Origin: a virus
Virus record (IMG/VR): IMGVR_UViG_3300032296_003010
Location: 1-45,573 of that record
Direction: 5' to 3' (one strand)
Length of the DNA: 45,573 nt
The notes beneath the pieces were generated by a model. The model was not told the origin of the DNA. It saw nothing but the letters and a program-made list of their open reading frames with translations, and searched no databases. Numbering within the stretch: the first letter of the stretch is position 1; each line of letters opens with the position of its first letter. Made by a program: the position numbers and the translations under genes. Shown piece by piece: positions 26,361 through 33,360 of this stretch.

Positions 26361-26390
26361 GCAGTGTTTTCATAGGCACTGCTTTTTTTT
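26361..26390 (+). terminator. Terminator-like hairpin at the 5' edge of a gene
   Basis: GCAGTG (26361-26366) pairs with CACTGC (26377-26382), then eight T, and the ATG of the next gene follows at once. It may attenuate transcripts entering that gene. Confidence 0.6.
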
Positions 26391-26897
26391 ATGTATATTA
26401 GTTTAGAATTTTGTGAGAAATACGCAGACATAGATTTTTTAACACTTTGCTTTGATAATGGAGTCGATACCCAAGAAGGTTTAAGTGTATGGGATATTTT
26501 TAATAGAAGGATTAAAGATCCCTCAGGGATATACAAAGTAGGCAAATACTACATAGATAAAGACAAGGTAACGGCTTTAACTGATTCGGTCTTGTTCAAT
26601 GCGTTACCTTTAAAGGGATTTGAGCAAGAGGTACTAGCCTTAATTAACTTGCGAGGCAGGGATTACAGGCAGGCTTTAGAGGGTTTGTGGTCTCGCATTA
26701 TTGATAACAACTTATTAAAGTTACCTAAGATAGATTTTGAACAAAGAATTAAAAACGCAAGAGCAAGAGACCGAGATAAAAATAAAAAGCCCTGCAAAGC
26801 TGGGGGGCAAGCAGGGCAGTTAGGTTATATGCTTTTCTTTTACCCGATGGGGTTTAAGGTTTGGTTAATAACTCCAAGTGGCATAATCTGGTCTTAA
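26391..26897 (+). CDS. Hypothetical protein, 168 aa, right after a terminator hairpin
   Basis: Not recognised. Residues 1-75 (SLEFCEKYADIDFLTLCFDN, VWDIFNRRIKDPSGIYKVGK, DKDKVTALTD) could be a helix-turn-helix with a wing. The segment RGRDYRQALEGLWSRIIDNN and a very basic KNARARDRDKNKKPCK follow. There is no Shine-Dalgarno and the ATG abuts a T-run. The last ~40 codons cover a minus-strand terminator and the end of the opposing peptidase gene, so the true C-terminus may be less conserved. Likely a small DNA-binding protein, with low certainty. Confidence 0.5.
   Translation: MYISLEFCEKYADIDFLTLCFDNGVDTQEGLSVWDIFNRRIKDPSGIYKVGKYYIDKDKVTALTDSVLFNALPLKGFEQEVLALINLRGRDYRQALEGLWSRIIDNNLLKLPKIDFEQRIKNARARDRDKNKKPCKAGGQAGQLGYMLFFYPMGFKVWLITPSGIIWS
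26778..26817 (-). terminator. Minus-strand terminator after the M15 peptidase gene
   Basis: On the minus strand GCCCTGC (plus 26811-26817) pairs with GCAGGGC (plus 26789-26795) across 15 nt, followed by TTTTTATTTTT. It lies inside the plus-strand ORF 26391-26897 and would end the long leftward transcript. Confidence 0.8.
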
Positions 26898-27281
26898 ATC
26901 TAAGTGAATAAATTTTGCTTTAGGGTTTATAGCTCTACCGCCTTTTTTAAAAGTAGCATTAATAAAAGCATAGACTTCTGCAAGGGGAACGCCTACCACG
27001 TAAAAATCAACAGCTAAACCCGTAGTGTGCTGGCTTCCACCTTTGCGACCTTGTTTAATTTCCCACGCAGTGGGTCTATAGCCACTGGTGATAATTACGG
27101 GCTTATTATAATAGTCTCTAACTATTTGGATGGCAGTAGCGGTTCTAGTTAAATTCCTGTCTACTTCTATGCTCCATGCCTGCTCAATGAATGGCAGGAT
27201 TTCACGCATAGTCACAGTCGGAGTAAAAAGCAATTCATAGAGGCTTATGTTAGGTGTTATTTGGCGGTTTAAAATCGGCAT
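26865..27281 (-). CDS. M15-family peptidoglycan peptidase (endolysin type)
   Basis: 138 aa. The zinc site of D-Ala-D-Ala carboxypeptidase/M15A proteins is present: SGYR (66-69), SQHTTGLAVDF with H85 and D92, and FIHLDLR with H126. This family cuts the peptide stems of peptidoglycan. There is no signal peptide, so it would need a holin or act from the virion. It is the last gene of the leftward block and lies next to a DUF1353 gene, a common pairing in phage lysis regions. The ribosome site (AAGGGG) is far from the ATG. A GH24 lysozyme is encoded separately at 36215-36661. Confidence 0.85.
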   Translation of the reverse strand: MPILNRQITPNISLYELLFTPTVTMREILPFIEQAWSIEVDRNLTRTATAIQIVRDYYNKPVIITSGYRPTAWEIKQGRKGGSQHTTGLAVDFYVVGVPLAEVYAFINATFKKGGRAINPKAKFIHLDLRPDYATWSY

Positions 27282-27326
27282 GCTTATATTTTACCCCTTA
27301 TTTGATTTAGTAGGGTGTTGATAATA

Positions 27327-27455
27327 CCGATATGGGAATTCCCATGTCGGAGAAAGCGTTTGCTTATTTGATGGTTATTTGATTCCAACGACACACCAAC
27401 GACAAAACGCAATCAGTGATTAGCTTTCGATCATATTCCTGACGTCGGGAATATG
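27327..27455. repeat. Two 24-bp near-perfect palindromes in a 200-bp non-coding gap
   Basis: Palindrome 1 (27327-27350) is centred on GGGAATTCCC. Palindrome 2 (27432-27455) is centred on TGACGTCG, with arms CATATTCC and GGAATATG. Each has one mismatched pair. Between them are CCAACGACA-type direct repeats and two TTATTTGAT copies, a third lying just left of palindrome 1. Palindrome 2 is followed by GGTTTTT on the plus strand, so a terminator role is possible, but no plus gene reads into it. Operator, RNA hairpin or replication site are open options. Confidence 0.6.
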
Positions 27456-27484
27456 GTTTTTAGAGACCATGCAGGGCGATGACA

Positions 27485-27880
27485 TTATTTCCACTTAGGA
27501 TATTTCTTTCTGCAATAAGAACTAACAGCTAAAAACATTAACTGTCTTTTCCAAAAAGGAACGCCAGCTAATTTAAGCATTTCTCTAAAAACAGAATGAG
27601 CATAAGACTGTTTGCTGGTTTGAGTTAAGCAGTGCCAATCATGGACTATAGAAGCTAAAACAAAAGGCTTATGCGAAGGCTCTCCAACGATAGGCTGTAT
27701 CCATTTAGGAATACTTGCAAAATCTGATTCAGTGCCTTTGAAAACTAATTCTCTTACGGTGCCTTGATCTAGTTGAATTTCTAATTCAATAGGCTTTAAA
27801 GTCCTGACTCTAAACGGGTCATAGCCTGAGATTTCTAAATCTTTTTCTAAATCAAAATGGCTAATTTTCAGTATCTTCAT
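27485..27880 (-). CDS. DUF1353 family protein
   Basis: 131 aa from the ATG at 27880, chosen over an upstream TTG because GAGGAG precedes it by 7 nt. The DUF1353 hallmarks are present: SDFASIPKWIQPIVG, then ASIVHDWHC with the conserved His-Asp, and a helical C-terminus. The family is widespread in phages near lysis genes; its biochemical function is unknown. The start lies within the upstream small gene, so the two are translated together. Confidence 0.8.
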   Translation of the reverse strand: MKILKISHFDLEKDLEISGYDPFRVRTLKPIELEIQLDQGTVRELVFKGTESDFASIPKWIQPIVGEPSHKPFVLASIVHDWHCLTQTSKQSYAHSVFREMLKLAGVPFWKRQLMFLAVSSYCRKKYPKWK

Positions 27881-27956
27881 TAAAAGGCTCCTCAAGAGCT
27901 TTTAAAAGAGATTCAATAAAAGCCCATAGTCGATTTAAAAAGTTCACTGCTGACAT
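27861..27956 (-). CDS. Small protein, 31 aa
   Basis: ATG at 27956 behind AGGAGAAA, reading MSAVNFLNRLWAFIESLLKA and an acidic tail. It overlaps the DUF1353 start and contains that gene's ribosome site. It has an amphipathic helix and no Cys. Too short to place; it may be a leader for coupling or a membrane-active peptide. Confidence 0.5.
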   Translation of the reverse strand: MSAVNFLNRLWAFIESLLKALEEPFNEDTEN

Positions 27957-27978
27957 TTTCTCCTAGCAAAAGATGCCA

Positions 27979-28050
27979 TTATTTACATTTTTTACCAGTC
28001 TTAGGAGCTGGTGCTGATTTTTTAGGTGCTGGTTTGGATTTAATCTTCAT
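27979..28050 (-). CDS. Lys/Pro/Ala-rich basic peptide, 23 aa
   Basis: Reads MKIKSKPAPKKSAPAPKTGK and ends KCK, with the look of a histone-tail or nucleic-acid-binding peptide. There is no strong Shine-Dalgarno; TATAAT-like sequence lies about 7 nt upstream of the ATG. It fills an otherwise empty gap between two good genes. The biased composition argues for selection, but it may be chance. Confidence 0.4.
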   Translation of the reverse strand: MKIKSKPAPKKSAPAPKTGKKCK

Positions 28051-28072
28051 AAAGAAATTATATACTATTTTT

Positions 28073-28516
28073 TTAATCTGATAGCCATTCACCTGTCCGA
28101 GCTTTATGTAAATAATTCTCAGCTTTTTTTAACTCTAAATTAACGTCATCTTTTAAGCCGAGTCTACCTAAGTGTTTCAACGCAAAGCTTACCCATAGAG
28201 CTTTCTGAAAGTCATTAGTAGCCTTAAAGCAATTTTCTGCTATCGCCTCTTGCACTTCATCTAGTTTAAAAGGCAATGAGGTATAGTGATCTGGTCTAAA
28301 GTTAGATACTTCTGGTTTTTCGATTTCAAGCTCGGCAATGAAACTTTTAACAGATTCATCGTTTAAGTAAACAGATGGACGTTCTGGAAACTCGAGATAA
28401 CAAAATTTATAGACAGGTATCCCCTTCGTTCCTTTCTCTGGGAACTTATCAAAAACCACAGGGGTTTTATCTTTATAAATGTAAACTTTCCCGATAACTA
28501 AATCTGCTACTTTCAT
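28073..28516 (-). CDS. Hypothetical protein, 147 aa
   Basis: Start fixed by AAAGGAG. The N-terminal ~55 residues are beta-rich with a Trp-free SH3-like feel (VADLVIGKVYIYKDKTPVVF). The C-terminal half is helical (FQKALWVSFALKHLGRLGL, VNLELKKAENYLHKA). No family is recognised. It overlaps the upstream small membrane protein by ATGA. Confidence 0.65.
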   Translation of the reverse strand: MKVADLVIGKVYIYKDKTPVVFDKFPEKGTKGIPVYKFCYLEFPERPSVYLNDESVKSFIAELEIEKPEVSNFRPDHYTSLPFKLDEVQEAIAENCFKATNDFQKALWVSFALKHLGRLGLKDDVNLELKKAENYLHKARTGEWLSD

Positions 28517-28674
28517 TCGTCTCCTTTTAAATTCACGTATAAAAAAGCAACAAATAACATAATTAAAAGTGATTTAGTTATCCAACCCATTACGGGGTCT
28601 TCTCCATAAGCCCTATCTAGCCCCATAATTAAAGACCCTTGCAGCATTGCGTTAAAATGATCTCGTGCTTTCAT
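28513..28674 (-). CDS. Small single-pass membrane protein, 53 aa
   Basis: Read directly from the gap. The ATG at 28674 overlaps the previous stop as ATGA, and its TGA overlaps the next ATG. A transmembrane helix, WITKSLLIMLFVAFLYVNL, lies at about 31-49. The short N-terminal helix contains several Met. Coupling on both sides supports a real gene. The role is unknown; small membrane proteins of phages often act on the host envelope. Confidence 0.65.
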   Translation of the reverse strand: MKARDHFNAMLQGSLIMGLDRAYGEDPVMGWITKSLLIMLFVAFLYVNLKGDE

Positions 28675-28904
28675 TTCTTAAACCCCAAATCTTTTTCAAA
28701 CTTAACGCTAATCTCGAACTGATAGCCGTTTGAATTGTATTTATAAGTTTCATCAATCTTCTTCATGTGGTCGCTAGAGCCTGTGGTTATCATGGCTTCT
28801 ACAAAGCTTTCTAAGTGCTTACTTAGATAAGCCTTAATAGCATTGAGCTTTAAACTTGGTTCTGTAATTTCTTTTAGTTTTTCTTTAAATTTTTCAATTA
28901 ACAT
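28671..28904 (-). CDS. Hypothetical protein, 77 aa
   Basis: Begins MLIEKFKEKLKEITEPSLKL and is helical for about 40 residues, then has a short beta part (YQFEISVKFEKD). It overlaps its upstream neighbour by 11 nt and its downstream neighbour by 4 nt. No family is recognised. Confidence 0.6.
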   Translation of the reverse strand: MLIEKFKEKLKEITEPSLKLNAIKAYLSKHLESFVEAMITTGSSDHMKKIDETYKYNSNGYQFEISVKFEKDLGFKK

Positions 28905-29409
28905 ATTGTAAATCCTCTAATTTCTCCACGTAGGTTAAATGATATTTGTTTAAATTTTCTCGAATTTCGACTAAATTGTAATTAAATTTTTGCAGCGATG
29001 CAGTATCTATAAATACGTATCGCATTTTCGCCCAACTATAAGTTACAAAAGTATATCTTTCATTGTGCCAACCCGCAATTAACTTTTCAATTCGTTCAGA
29101 TAAACCTTTGTAATTGAGAGTTAATTGCAAAATTGAGTCTTGACAAGCCTTTAATTCGTTTTTTGATGCGTCTTGCATATATTCATGCCTGATGGTCGAT
29201 AGAAAAGATTCAACAGCATCCTTACTGATTTTTTTGCTCTCGGCTCGCTCGTGAAGCTGTCTAAAAAGGAAAGGATGATACATGAGTTTTTGGTGTAGCT
29301 TGACAGGCTCTAACCAGTTATCGGAATAAAGTTTATTTTCCCTAAGTAAAGATTCGATTTCTTTTAAAATTCCTAAATTAATTACAGTGTTGTTTTTTTC
29401 AATTAGCAT
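28894..29409 (-). CDS. Hypothetical helical protein, 171 aa
   Basis: Not recognised. The protein is helical with a middle coiled-coil-like part (ACQDSILQLTLNYKGLSERI) and aromatic-rich RYTFVTYSWAKMRYVF. It starts inside the end of the methyltransferase gene (7-nt overlap) in an AAAATAAAATG context with weak ribosome binding. No motif suggests catalysis. Confidence 0.6.
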   Translation of the reverse strand: MLIEKNNTVINLGILKEIESLLRENKLYSDNWLEPVKLHQKLMYHPFLFRQLHERAESKKISKDAVESFLSTIRHEYMQDASKNELKACQDSILQLTLNYKGLSERIEKLIAGWHNERYTFVTYSWAKMRYVFIDTASLQKFNYNLVEIRENLNKYHLTYVEKLEDLQYVN

Positions 29410-29921
29410 TTTATTTTCTCCAATTCTTCAAATATTATTTTTTCTGGCAATATTCTGCTGCAGCAATAAATACTTTTAAAAGGAACTCCTGATTTTTCTT
29501 CCGCAGAACGAATATAATCAATGCGTTTATCAAAAATCATTAATTCAAATGGATTGTTTTTAAATAACTCGTATCTTTTTTTACTGTCAAAAAGCCCCGC
29601 TTCGTTTATTAACATTGCAAATGGTTTGTTTAAACTAAAAAGTCTGTCTAAAATCGGTTCTTTTAGGCTATAAGGGGGATTGCTGATAATATAATCATAC
29701 CGTTCAGGCTCGTAACCAAAGAAATCTAGTCCCTCGGTTATGTGAGAATGTATTACGTTAAACCCTTCGAGCTGTAAAACTTTAACATAATTACTTTCAA
29801 CTAAATCAAATGGACACCAAACAGTAGAATTTGGTTTTAAATATTTTAAAATCGGATAAATTGCGTATACCTTTGTGTAGTATTCGTCTTGTTTTTTAAA
29901 ACTATATTGATGGTTAGTCAT
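29403..29921 (-). CDS. DNA adenine methyltransferase-like protein
   Basis: 172 aa from the ATG at 29921, which overlaps the previous stop (ATGA) and has GGGAG 8 nt upstream. It carries the N6-adenine methyltransferase motif NPPY (81-84, in YIISNPPYSLKEP). A cofactor-site segment appears earlier (TVWCPFDLVESNYVKVL). It is short for a stand-alone enzyme, and no target-recognition domain is seen. It could modify phage DNA against restriction or be a degenerate relative. Confidence 0.75.
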   Translation of the reverse strand: MTNHQYSFKKQDEYYTKVYAIYPILKYLKPNSTVWCPFDLVESNYVKVLQLEGFNVIHSHITEGLDFFGYEPERYDYIISNPPYSLKEPILDRLFSLNKPFAMLINEAGLFDSKKRYELFKNNPFELMIFDKRIDYIRSAEEKSGVPFKSIYCCSRILPEKIIFEELEKIKC

Positions 29922-30100
29922 TTCATTTTCTCCCATATAGTAGCTTTCATTACTCTTAAGACCTTTACTATTTCGCCCTTGTCATTAACGCAAATCTCGT
30001 GATCTTCTATGTTATCTATTGTTATTCCAAGAGTTTCTAATAAATGTTGATTTGCTGCATTTCTTTGATGTAGCATTTCATTAACTATTTCATTAATCAT
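29918..30100 (-). CDS. Small hypothetical protein, 60 aa
   Basis: A mixed helix-beta protein (MLHQRNAANQHLLETLGI, then a beta hairpin VNDKGEIVKVLRV) behind GGAGAAAATAAAATG. It overlaps both neighbours by 4 nt. It may work with the methyltransferase, but no family is recognised. Confidence 0.6.
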   Translation of the reverse strand: MINEIVNEMLHQRNAANQHLLETLGITIDNIEDHEICVNDKGEIVKVLRVMKATIWEKMK

Positions 30101-30669
30101 TTTATTTTCTCCAATCCATATCTCGCTAGTAATAAAGCCTCTGCAAGCCCATCTTGTTTCTCTCTACACCGAGGCGGAATTAAATTAACTGACGGGTAAA
30201 GCTCTTCTGCTTTGGACATGGCTTCTTCTTTATCAGCATCTATATCAAAGTATCCCTTCCAGCTATTCGCTGGAACTCTAAGGATTTTACATCCTAAGCC
30301 TTCTACAATCCCATATAGTCTGCCCACGTTTTCAGCAGTAGTACCTACTACAACAGCACTATTGATACCTAGATAAAAAGGTTTTTCGATAACCACTAAA
30401 TCAGGTTCAAATTCTAGAATTAAATCATAGACTGCTTTAGAATCTACAATAGTTTTAGTTTTAAAAACAGGCTTTTTAGCCTTGTGAAGTTTCTTTTCTT
30501 TAGCCGTCATCTCTTTAACTTTCTTTTTGGTTTTAGTCGCAAGCTTAACAATGGGCATTCTAATTAAATCTCGAATGATAAAGCCCTCTAGAAAGCAGAT
30601 ACCGCCTTTCAATCCAGGGTCAATGCCTATTACTTTAATGCCTTCAAAATTTAAGTGTGTTATGGTCAT
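30097..30669 (-). CDS. RuvC-like Holliday junction resolvase
   Basis: 190 aa, the usual RuvC size. RNase H-fold catalytic residues are in order: VIGIDPGLKGG (D17), LVVIEKPF (E95) and KQDGLAEALLLA (D173 with the helix that follows). A lysine-rich insert (45-70) is unusual. It probably resolves branched DNA made by recombination-dependent replication, or trims it before packaging. It fits with the RecT-like and Gam-like genes further upstream in the same block. Overlaps both neighbours by 4 nt. Confidence 0.85.
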   Translation of the reverse strand: MTITHLNFEGIKVIGIDPGLKGGICFLEGFIIRDLIRMPIVKLATKTKKKVKEMTAKEKKLHKAKKPVFKTKTIVDSKAVYDLILEFEPDLVVIEKPFYLGINSAVVVGTTAENVGRLYGIVEGLGCKILRVPANSWKGYFDIDADKEEAMSKAEELYPSVNLIPPRCREKQDGLAEALLLARYGLEKIK

Positions 30670-30890
30670 TCAAGCACCTTCTTTATTAAATCATTAATCT
30701 TATTAAGATTCTCTTGTTTAGTTATGTCGATTACAGCTTCTTCTTCTGTGGCCTCATCATAAAAATAAAATTTATTTTTTCCCCAATCTTCAATAGAAAG
30801 GTATTTGCCTTTATGTTCTAGTACAAGCTGAACGCCAATAATCACGCCTTCATCATCTACTACAGGGTCATAAAAAATCTTTAAGCTCAT
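30666..30890 (-). CDS. Hypothetical acidic protein, 74 aa
   Basis: Beta-rich N-terminus with a repeated acidic turn (VVDDEGVIIGVQLVLEHKGK), then a helix at the C-terminus. No family is recognised. ATGA overlaps join it to both neighbours. Confidence 0.6.
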   Translation of the reverse strand: MSLKIFYDPVVDDEGVIIGVQLVLEHKGKYLSIEDWGKNKFYFYDEATEEEAVIDITKQENLNKINDLIKKVLE

Positions 30891-31084
30891 TTTGTTTTTA
30901 GCCTCACTATGTTAAACCCTCTATCGTTAAAGCTAAAATTCTTTTCAAAAGGCAATCTAAGCTCCAAATATTCCTTGTATCGAATAGGGATAATAGAAGG
31001 AAAGAGCTGTTTGATTTTCCTGAACTCTCCTTCTGTTTCGACTGTTAATACTTTAGGTTGTGGCTTTGGTTTTTTCAACTTCAA
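30887..31084 (-). CDS. Hypothetical basic protein, 65 aa
   Basis: Starts at TTG (31084, overlapping the previous stop as TTGA); a second TTG at 31078 has a better-spaced AAGGA. Reads KLKKPKPQPKVLTVETEGEF followed by a mixed fold. No ATG is available in frame near the start. Not recognised. Confidence 0.5.
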   Translation of the reverse strand: MKLKKPKPQPKVLTVETEGEFRKIKQLFPSIIPIRYKEYLELRLPFEKNFSFNDRGFNIVRLKTK

Positions 31085-31317
31085 ATCCTTTTTTTCAATT
31101 CTTCTAATTCTCTTTCTAATTTTTCAATTTCTCTTCTAGTTAGGTTCGCAACAAAATAGCAATAAACCATATTTTTTCCATCTGCTGGACTTTCTAAATC
31201 TACAATATGAGCTTTCATTCTTTTTATTTGTTCTTCCAATCTTTCTTTTTTAGTTCCTCTTCGTAATCCTTGCAGTAAAATCACCAATGCTACGATAAAC
31301 AATACTACTTCTGTCAT
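31081..31317 (-). CDS. Small membrane-anchored coiled-coil protein, 78 aa
   Basis: An N-terminal transmembrane helix (VVLFIVALVILLQGL) is followed by a basic stretch (RRGTKKERLEEQIKRMKAH) and a C-terminal coiled coil. The ATG overlaps the preceding stop (TAATG). Its layout resembles small inner-membrane phage proteins; it could be a spanin-like or host-membrane factor. Confidence 0.62.
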   Translation of the reverse strand: MTEVVLFIVALVILLQGLRRGTKKERLEEQIKRMKAHIVDLESPADGKNMVYCYFVANLTRREIEKLERELEELKKRI

Positions 31318-31496
31318 TATTCTACTTCGCTGGCGGCTGGTTCAGCTTGCTCAGCTGGCTCAAAATCTTCAAAATCATACTCATAATTTGCTTTACCCTC
31401 ATTAAAAATAGCTATAGCTTCTTCTTCTGATTCTCCTTCAACAATTGCATATTGAGTCGTTATGGTGTGTCCGTCTATCTCTACTCTGTATTTCAT
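31317..31496 (-). CDS. Small acidic protein, 59 aa
   Basis: Read directly from the gap. The ATG at 31496 overlaps the metalloprotease stop (ATGA) and has GGAGG 6 nt upstream. The product is very acidic (EGESEEEAIAIFNEG, YDFEDFEPAEQAEPAA). Highly acidic small phage proteins often mimic DNA or inhibit host enzymes; that is only a suggestion here. Confidence 0.65.
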   Translation of the reverse strand: MKYRVEIDGHTITTQYAIVEGESEEEAIAIFNEGKANYEYDFEDFEPAEQAEPAASEVE

Positions 31497-32461
31497 TCAA
31501 TCCTCCAATTAAAACTCGTATCCTGCCCGTTTGTTAGAGTTAAAATCCCTTCTGTACTTGGATTAACAGTAAACTTAACTCTCTTACCATTCAAAAATAA
31601 AGGCTCTGTAATGTCCTTGATCTGCGAATCCTCTAGTCTCCATACCCCGTGTGTATCTCTATCGTAGTCCCCAATCGGTACAAGCATAACTCTGTAGTTA
31701 TCAGGCGGTAATTCAATTTCAAAATTTCCGTCTCCATCTCCTAGAATATCCACTATAGTAGAAAATCTTTGGCTTAAAACTCTCCAAGTGGGTTTAAACG
31801 TCTTAGTCTGAGAAATAAAGATTAAGTTAGCACCTTTAAGGGGTAGTCCATTAATCGTGATAGTTCCTTTGACCCTAGCCTTTTGGACTACTTGACCCGA
31901 TACTCTTCTGAAATCCCAGTCATCTACTGGTGTAAAGCTAGTCGAGCCATAAGCCATGATTCCACAAGCCGCTATATTCCCATAATCATATTCTTGAGTT
32001 CTTCTCCAAATACCCTGAAACTTAATCCATCTGTAATTACAGTCTTCATGCCCTAGCCCATCTAGGTGTCCGTCCTCGTGAATTAAAACTTTGCTAGAAT
32101 CACCTGATAGCACTATGCCACTAGAATAAGTTTGAGTTCTACTTAAAATATCTATAGCTGATTCACCAGCGAAATAGGCATAGCCTGAAATTCCACTAAC
32201 ATTAGTTATCTTTTTAAAGACTCTTTTACCTTCTTGGTAGTTCTCTGTTATGTTTTCTTGAGTGATTAAAGCTTGTGGCTTATAAGTCAAGATGTGATCT
32301 ATAAACTCGTTCCTAGTTCCTAGCAGGAAGTCTTGATCTAGAACATAACTATTAGACGTAGTCTTTGCATAAAGCCCTGTTAGGTACTCTAGCTTATTAG
32401 CCGCTTGAGCTTGATTAAGCCCTACTGCAAGTAAGCTAGTTAGTATTGTTATTTTTTTCAT
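31493..32461 (-). CDS. Secreted metzincin-like zinc metalloprotease
   Basis: 322 aa. A type I signal peptide (residues 1-20, MKKITILTSLLAVG and AQA cleavage) directs export. The full metzincin zinc motif HEDGHLDGLGH is at 128-138 (H128, E129, H132, H138), followed at 169 by a Met-turn in GIMAYG. The catalytic domain is compact. Residues about 197-275 (VKGTITINGLPLKGANLIF, then GDGNFEIELPPDNYRV) look like a transthyretin/carboxypeptidase-regulatory-like beta domain. Such a protease in a phage early block is unusual; it may act on the host envelope, exported defence proteins or other cells. Translation is coupled at both ends. Confidence 0.85.
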   Translation of the reverse strand: MKKITILTSLLAVGLNQAQAANKLEYLTGLYAKTTSNSYVLDQDFLLGTRNEFIDHILTYKPQALITQENITENYQEGKRVFKKITNVSGISGYAYFAGESAIDILSRTQTYSSGIVLSGDSSKVLIHEDGHLDGLGHEDCNYRWIKFQGIWRRTQEYDYGNIAACGIMAYGSTSFTPVDDWDFRRVSGQVVQKARVKGTITINGLPLKGANLIFISQTKTFKPTWRVLSQRFSTIVDILGDGDGNFEIELPPDNYRVMLVPIGDYDRDTHGVWRLEDSQIKDITEPLFLNGKRVKFTVNPSTEGILTLTNGQDTSFNWRIE

Positions 32462-32559
32462 AGATTTAATTCCTTGCTGATATGTTCAATGTAAGATTCT
32501 CTTTTTTTCTTTTTAAAACAAGAGAAATATTTTTTAATTAAGTTGATTATTTTTCTCAT
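32458..32559 (-). CDS. Small basic protein, 33 aa
   Basis: Read from the gap before the metalloprotease. The ATG at 32559 overlaps the previous stop (ATGA) and its TGA overlaps the metalloprotease ATG. Reads MRKIINLIKKYFSCFKKKKR and a short polar tail. The amphipathic basic helix could bind membrane or nucleic acid. Confidence 0.55.
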   Translation of the reverse strand: MRKIINLIKKYFSCFKKKKRESYIEHISKELNL

Positions 32560-32804
32560 AAATCTCTTTTAACTTTTGATTGAAATTGAATTTTGTTATC
32601 TGGTTTCGTTAAGTCTAAACTTGATAAACATACTTGCGGATGTTCTTTAACACAAAGAATCGCTACTTCTTCTGGATATTCTGCTAGATTAGCTCCTACC
32701 GCGATCAAGGATTCATGGTTTTCCGAATCCCAAAAGCGATAATCATATTGGGGATTAACTTTAATTAAGTCCATTGCCATTTTATTTATTTCTTCTTCTT
32801 TCAT
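32556..32804 (-). CDS. Hypothetical protein, 82 aa
   Basis: Helical N-terminus (EEEINKMAMDLIKVN), then DYRFWDSENHESLIAVG and VAILCVKEHPQVC with two Cys. No family is recognised. Overlaps both neighbours by 4 nt. Confidence 0.6.
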   Translation of the reverse strand: MKEEEINKMAMDLIKVNPQYDYRFWDSENHESLIAVGANLAEYPEEVAILCVKEHPQVCLSSLDLTKPDNKIQFQSKVKRDL

Positions 32805-33031
32805 AATTTAAAACACCTATTCAATCTTTCAATAACCGCCTCTTTCTCTGCCTGCTCAAAAGCTTCTAAATCAAACTGGCATATAGTGATTGAGTTTAAA
32901 AAGTTAAGATAGCTTTTAATATTTCCAAGTCCTATTACGGTACTGGTATCTCCATCTGCTATAGCTTTTAAACTCATTTCATTTACGAGTTTTAAAGAAT
33001 CTTCTAAATGTGATCTGTTAATGTGAATCAT
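32801..33031 (-). CDS. Hypothetical helical protein, 76 aa
   Basis: Predicted all-helical (SHLEDSLKLVNEMSLKAIAD, LEAFEQAEKEAVIERL). Not recognised. Coupled by ATGA overlaps on both sides. Confidence 0.6.
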   Translation of the reverse strand: MIHINRSHLEDSLKLVNEMSLKAIADGDTSTVIGLGNIKSYLNFLNSITICQFDLEAFEQAEKEAVIERLNRCFKL

Positions 33032-33360
33032 TTATTCACCTCACTTGAGCTAACCCAATTTTCAGGGTACTTTAAAAGTTCCACATGACTCTCAAACTTA
33101 ATTAATTTTTGAGGAAACAACCCATAAAGAAATGTTTTTATAAAATCATCGTTGAAATCTTTAGCCGTAAATCTAAGTTTTTCTTTTGTGTATTGAATTC
33201 TAATAACAAGTTCTTCTGCGTAATTTAGTTTAAATCGTTTTCTTGTTTCTTCATTCATTTTGATTCTTAAAGCTTCTAACTTTAATGGCGTTGGCTCCTG
33301 CCATATATCTTTAACTAAAGATATCAATTCAATCCCATTATCCCAAAAGTTAGTTTCCAT
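33028..33360 (-). CDS. Hypothetical protein, 110 aa
   Basis: The ATG at 33360 (METNFWDNGIELI) is preferred because GGAG lies 9 nt upstream; ATGs at 33369 and 33375 are possible. The fold is mixed, with FTAKDFNDDFIKTFLYGLFP near the middle. Not recognised. It overlaps the upstream gene by 11 nt. Confidence 0.58.
   Translation of the reverse strand: METNFWDNGIELISLVKDIWQEPTPLKLEALRIKMNEETRKRFKLNYAEELVIRIQYTKEKLRFTAKDFNDDFIKTFLYGLFPQKLIKFESHVELLKYPENWVSSSEVNK

Noticed and set aside
26294-26545. Minus-strand ORF of 83 codons
   Set aside because: Runs across terminator hairpins and is a reverse-strand shadow of the plus gene at 26391.
27432-27461. Second 24-bp palindrome as a plain terminator
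   Set aside because: It has a T-run only on the plus side, but no plus-strand gene precedes it, and it has no loop; kept as an unexplained palindrome.
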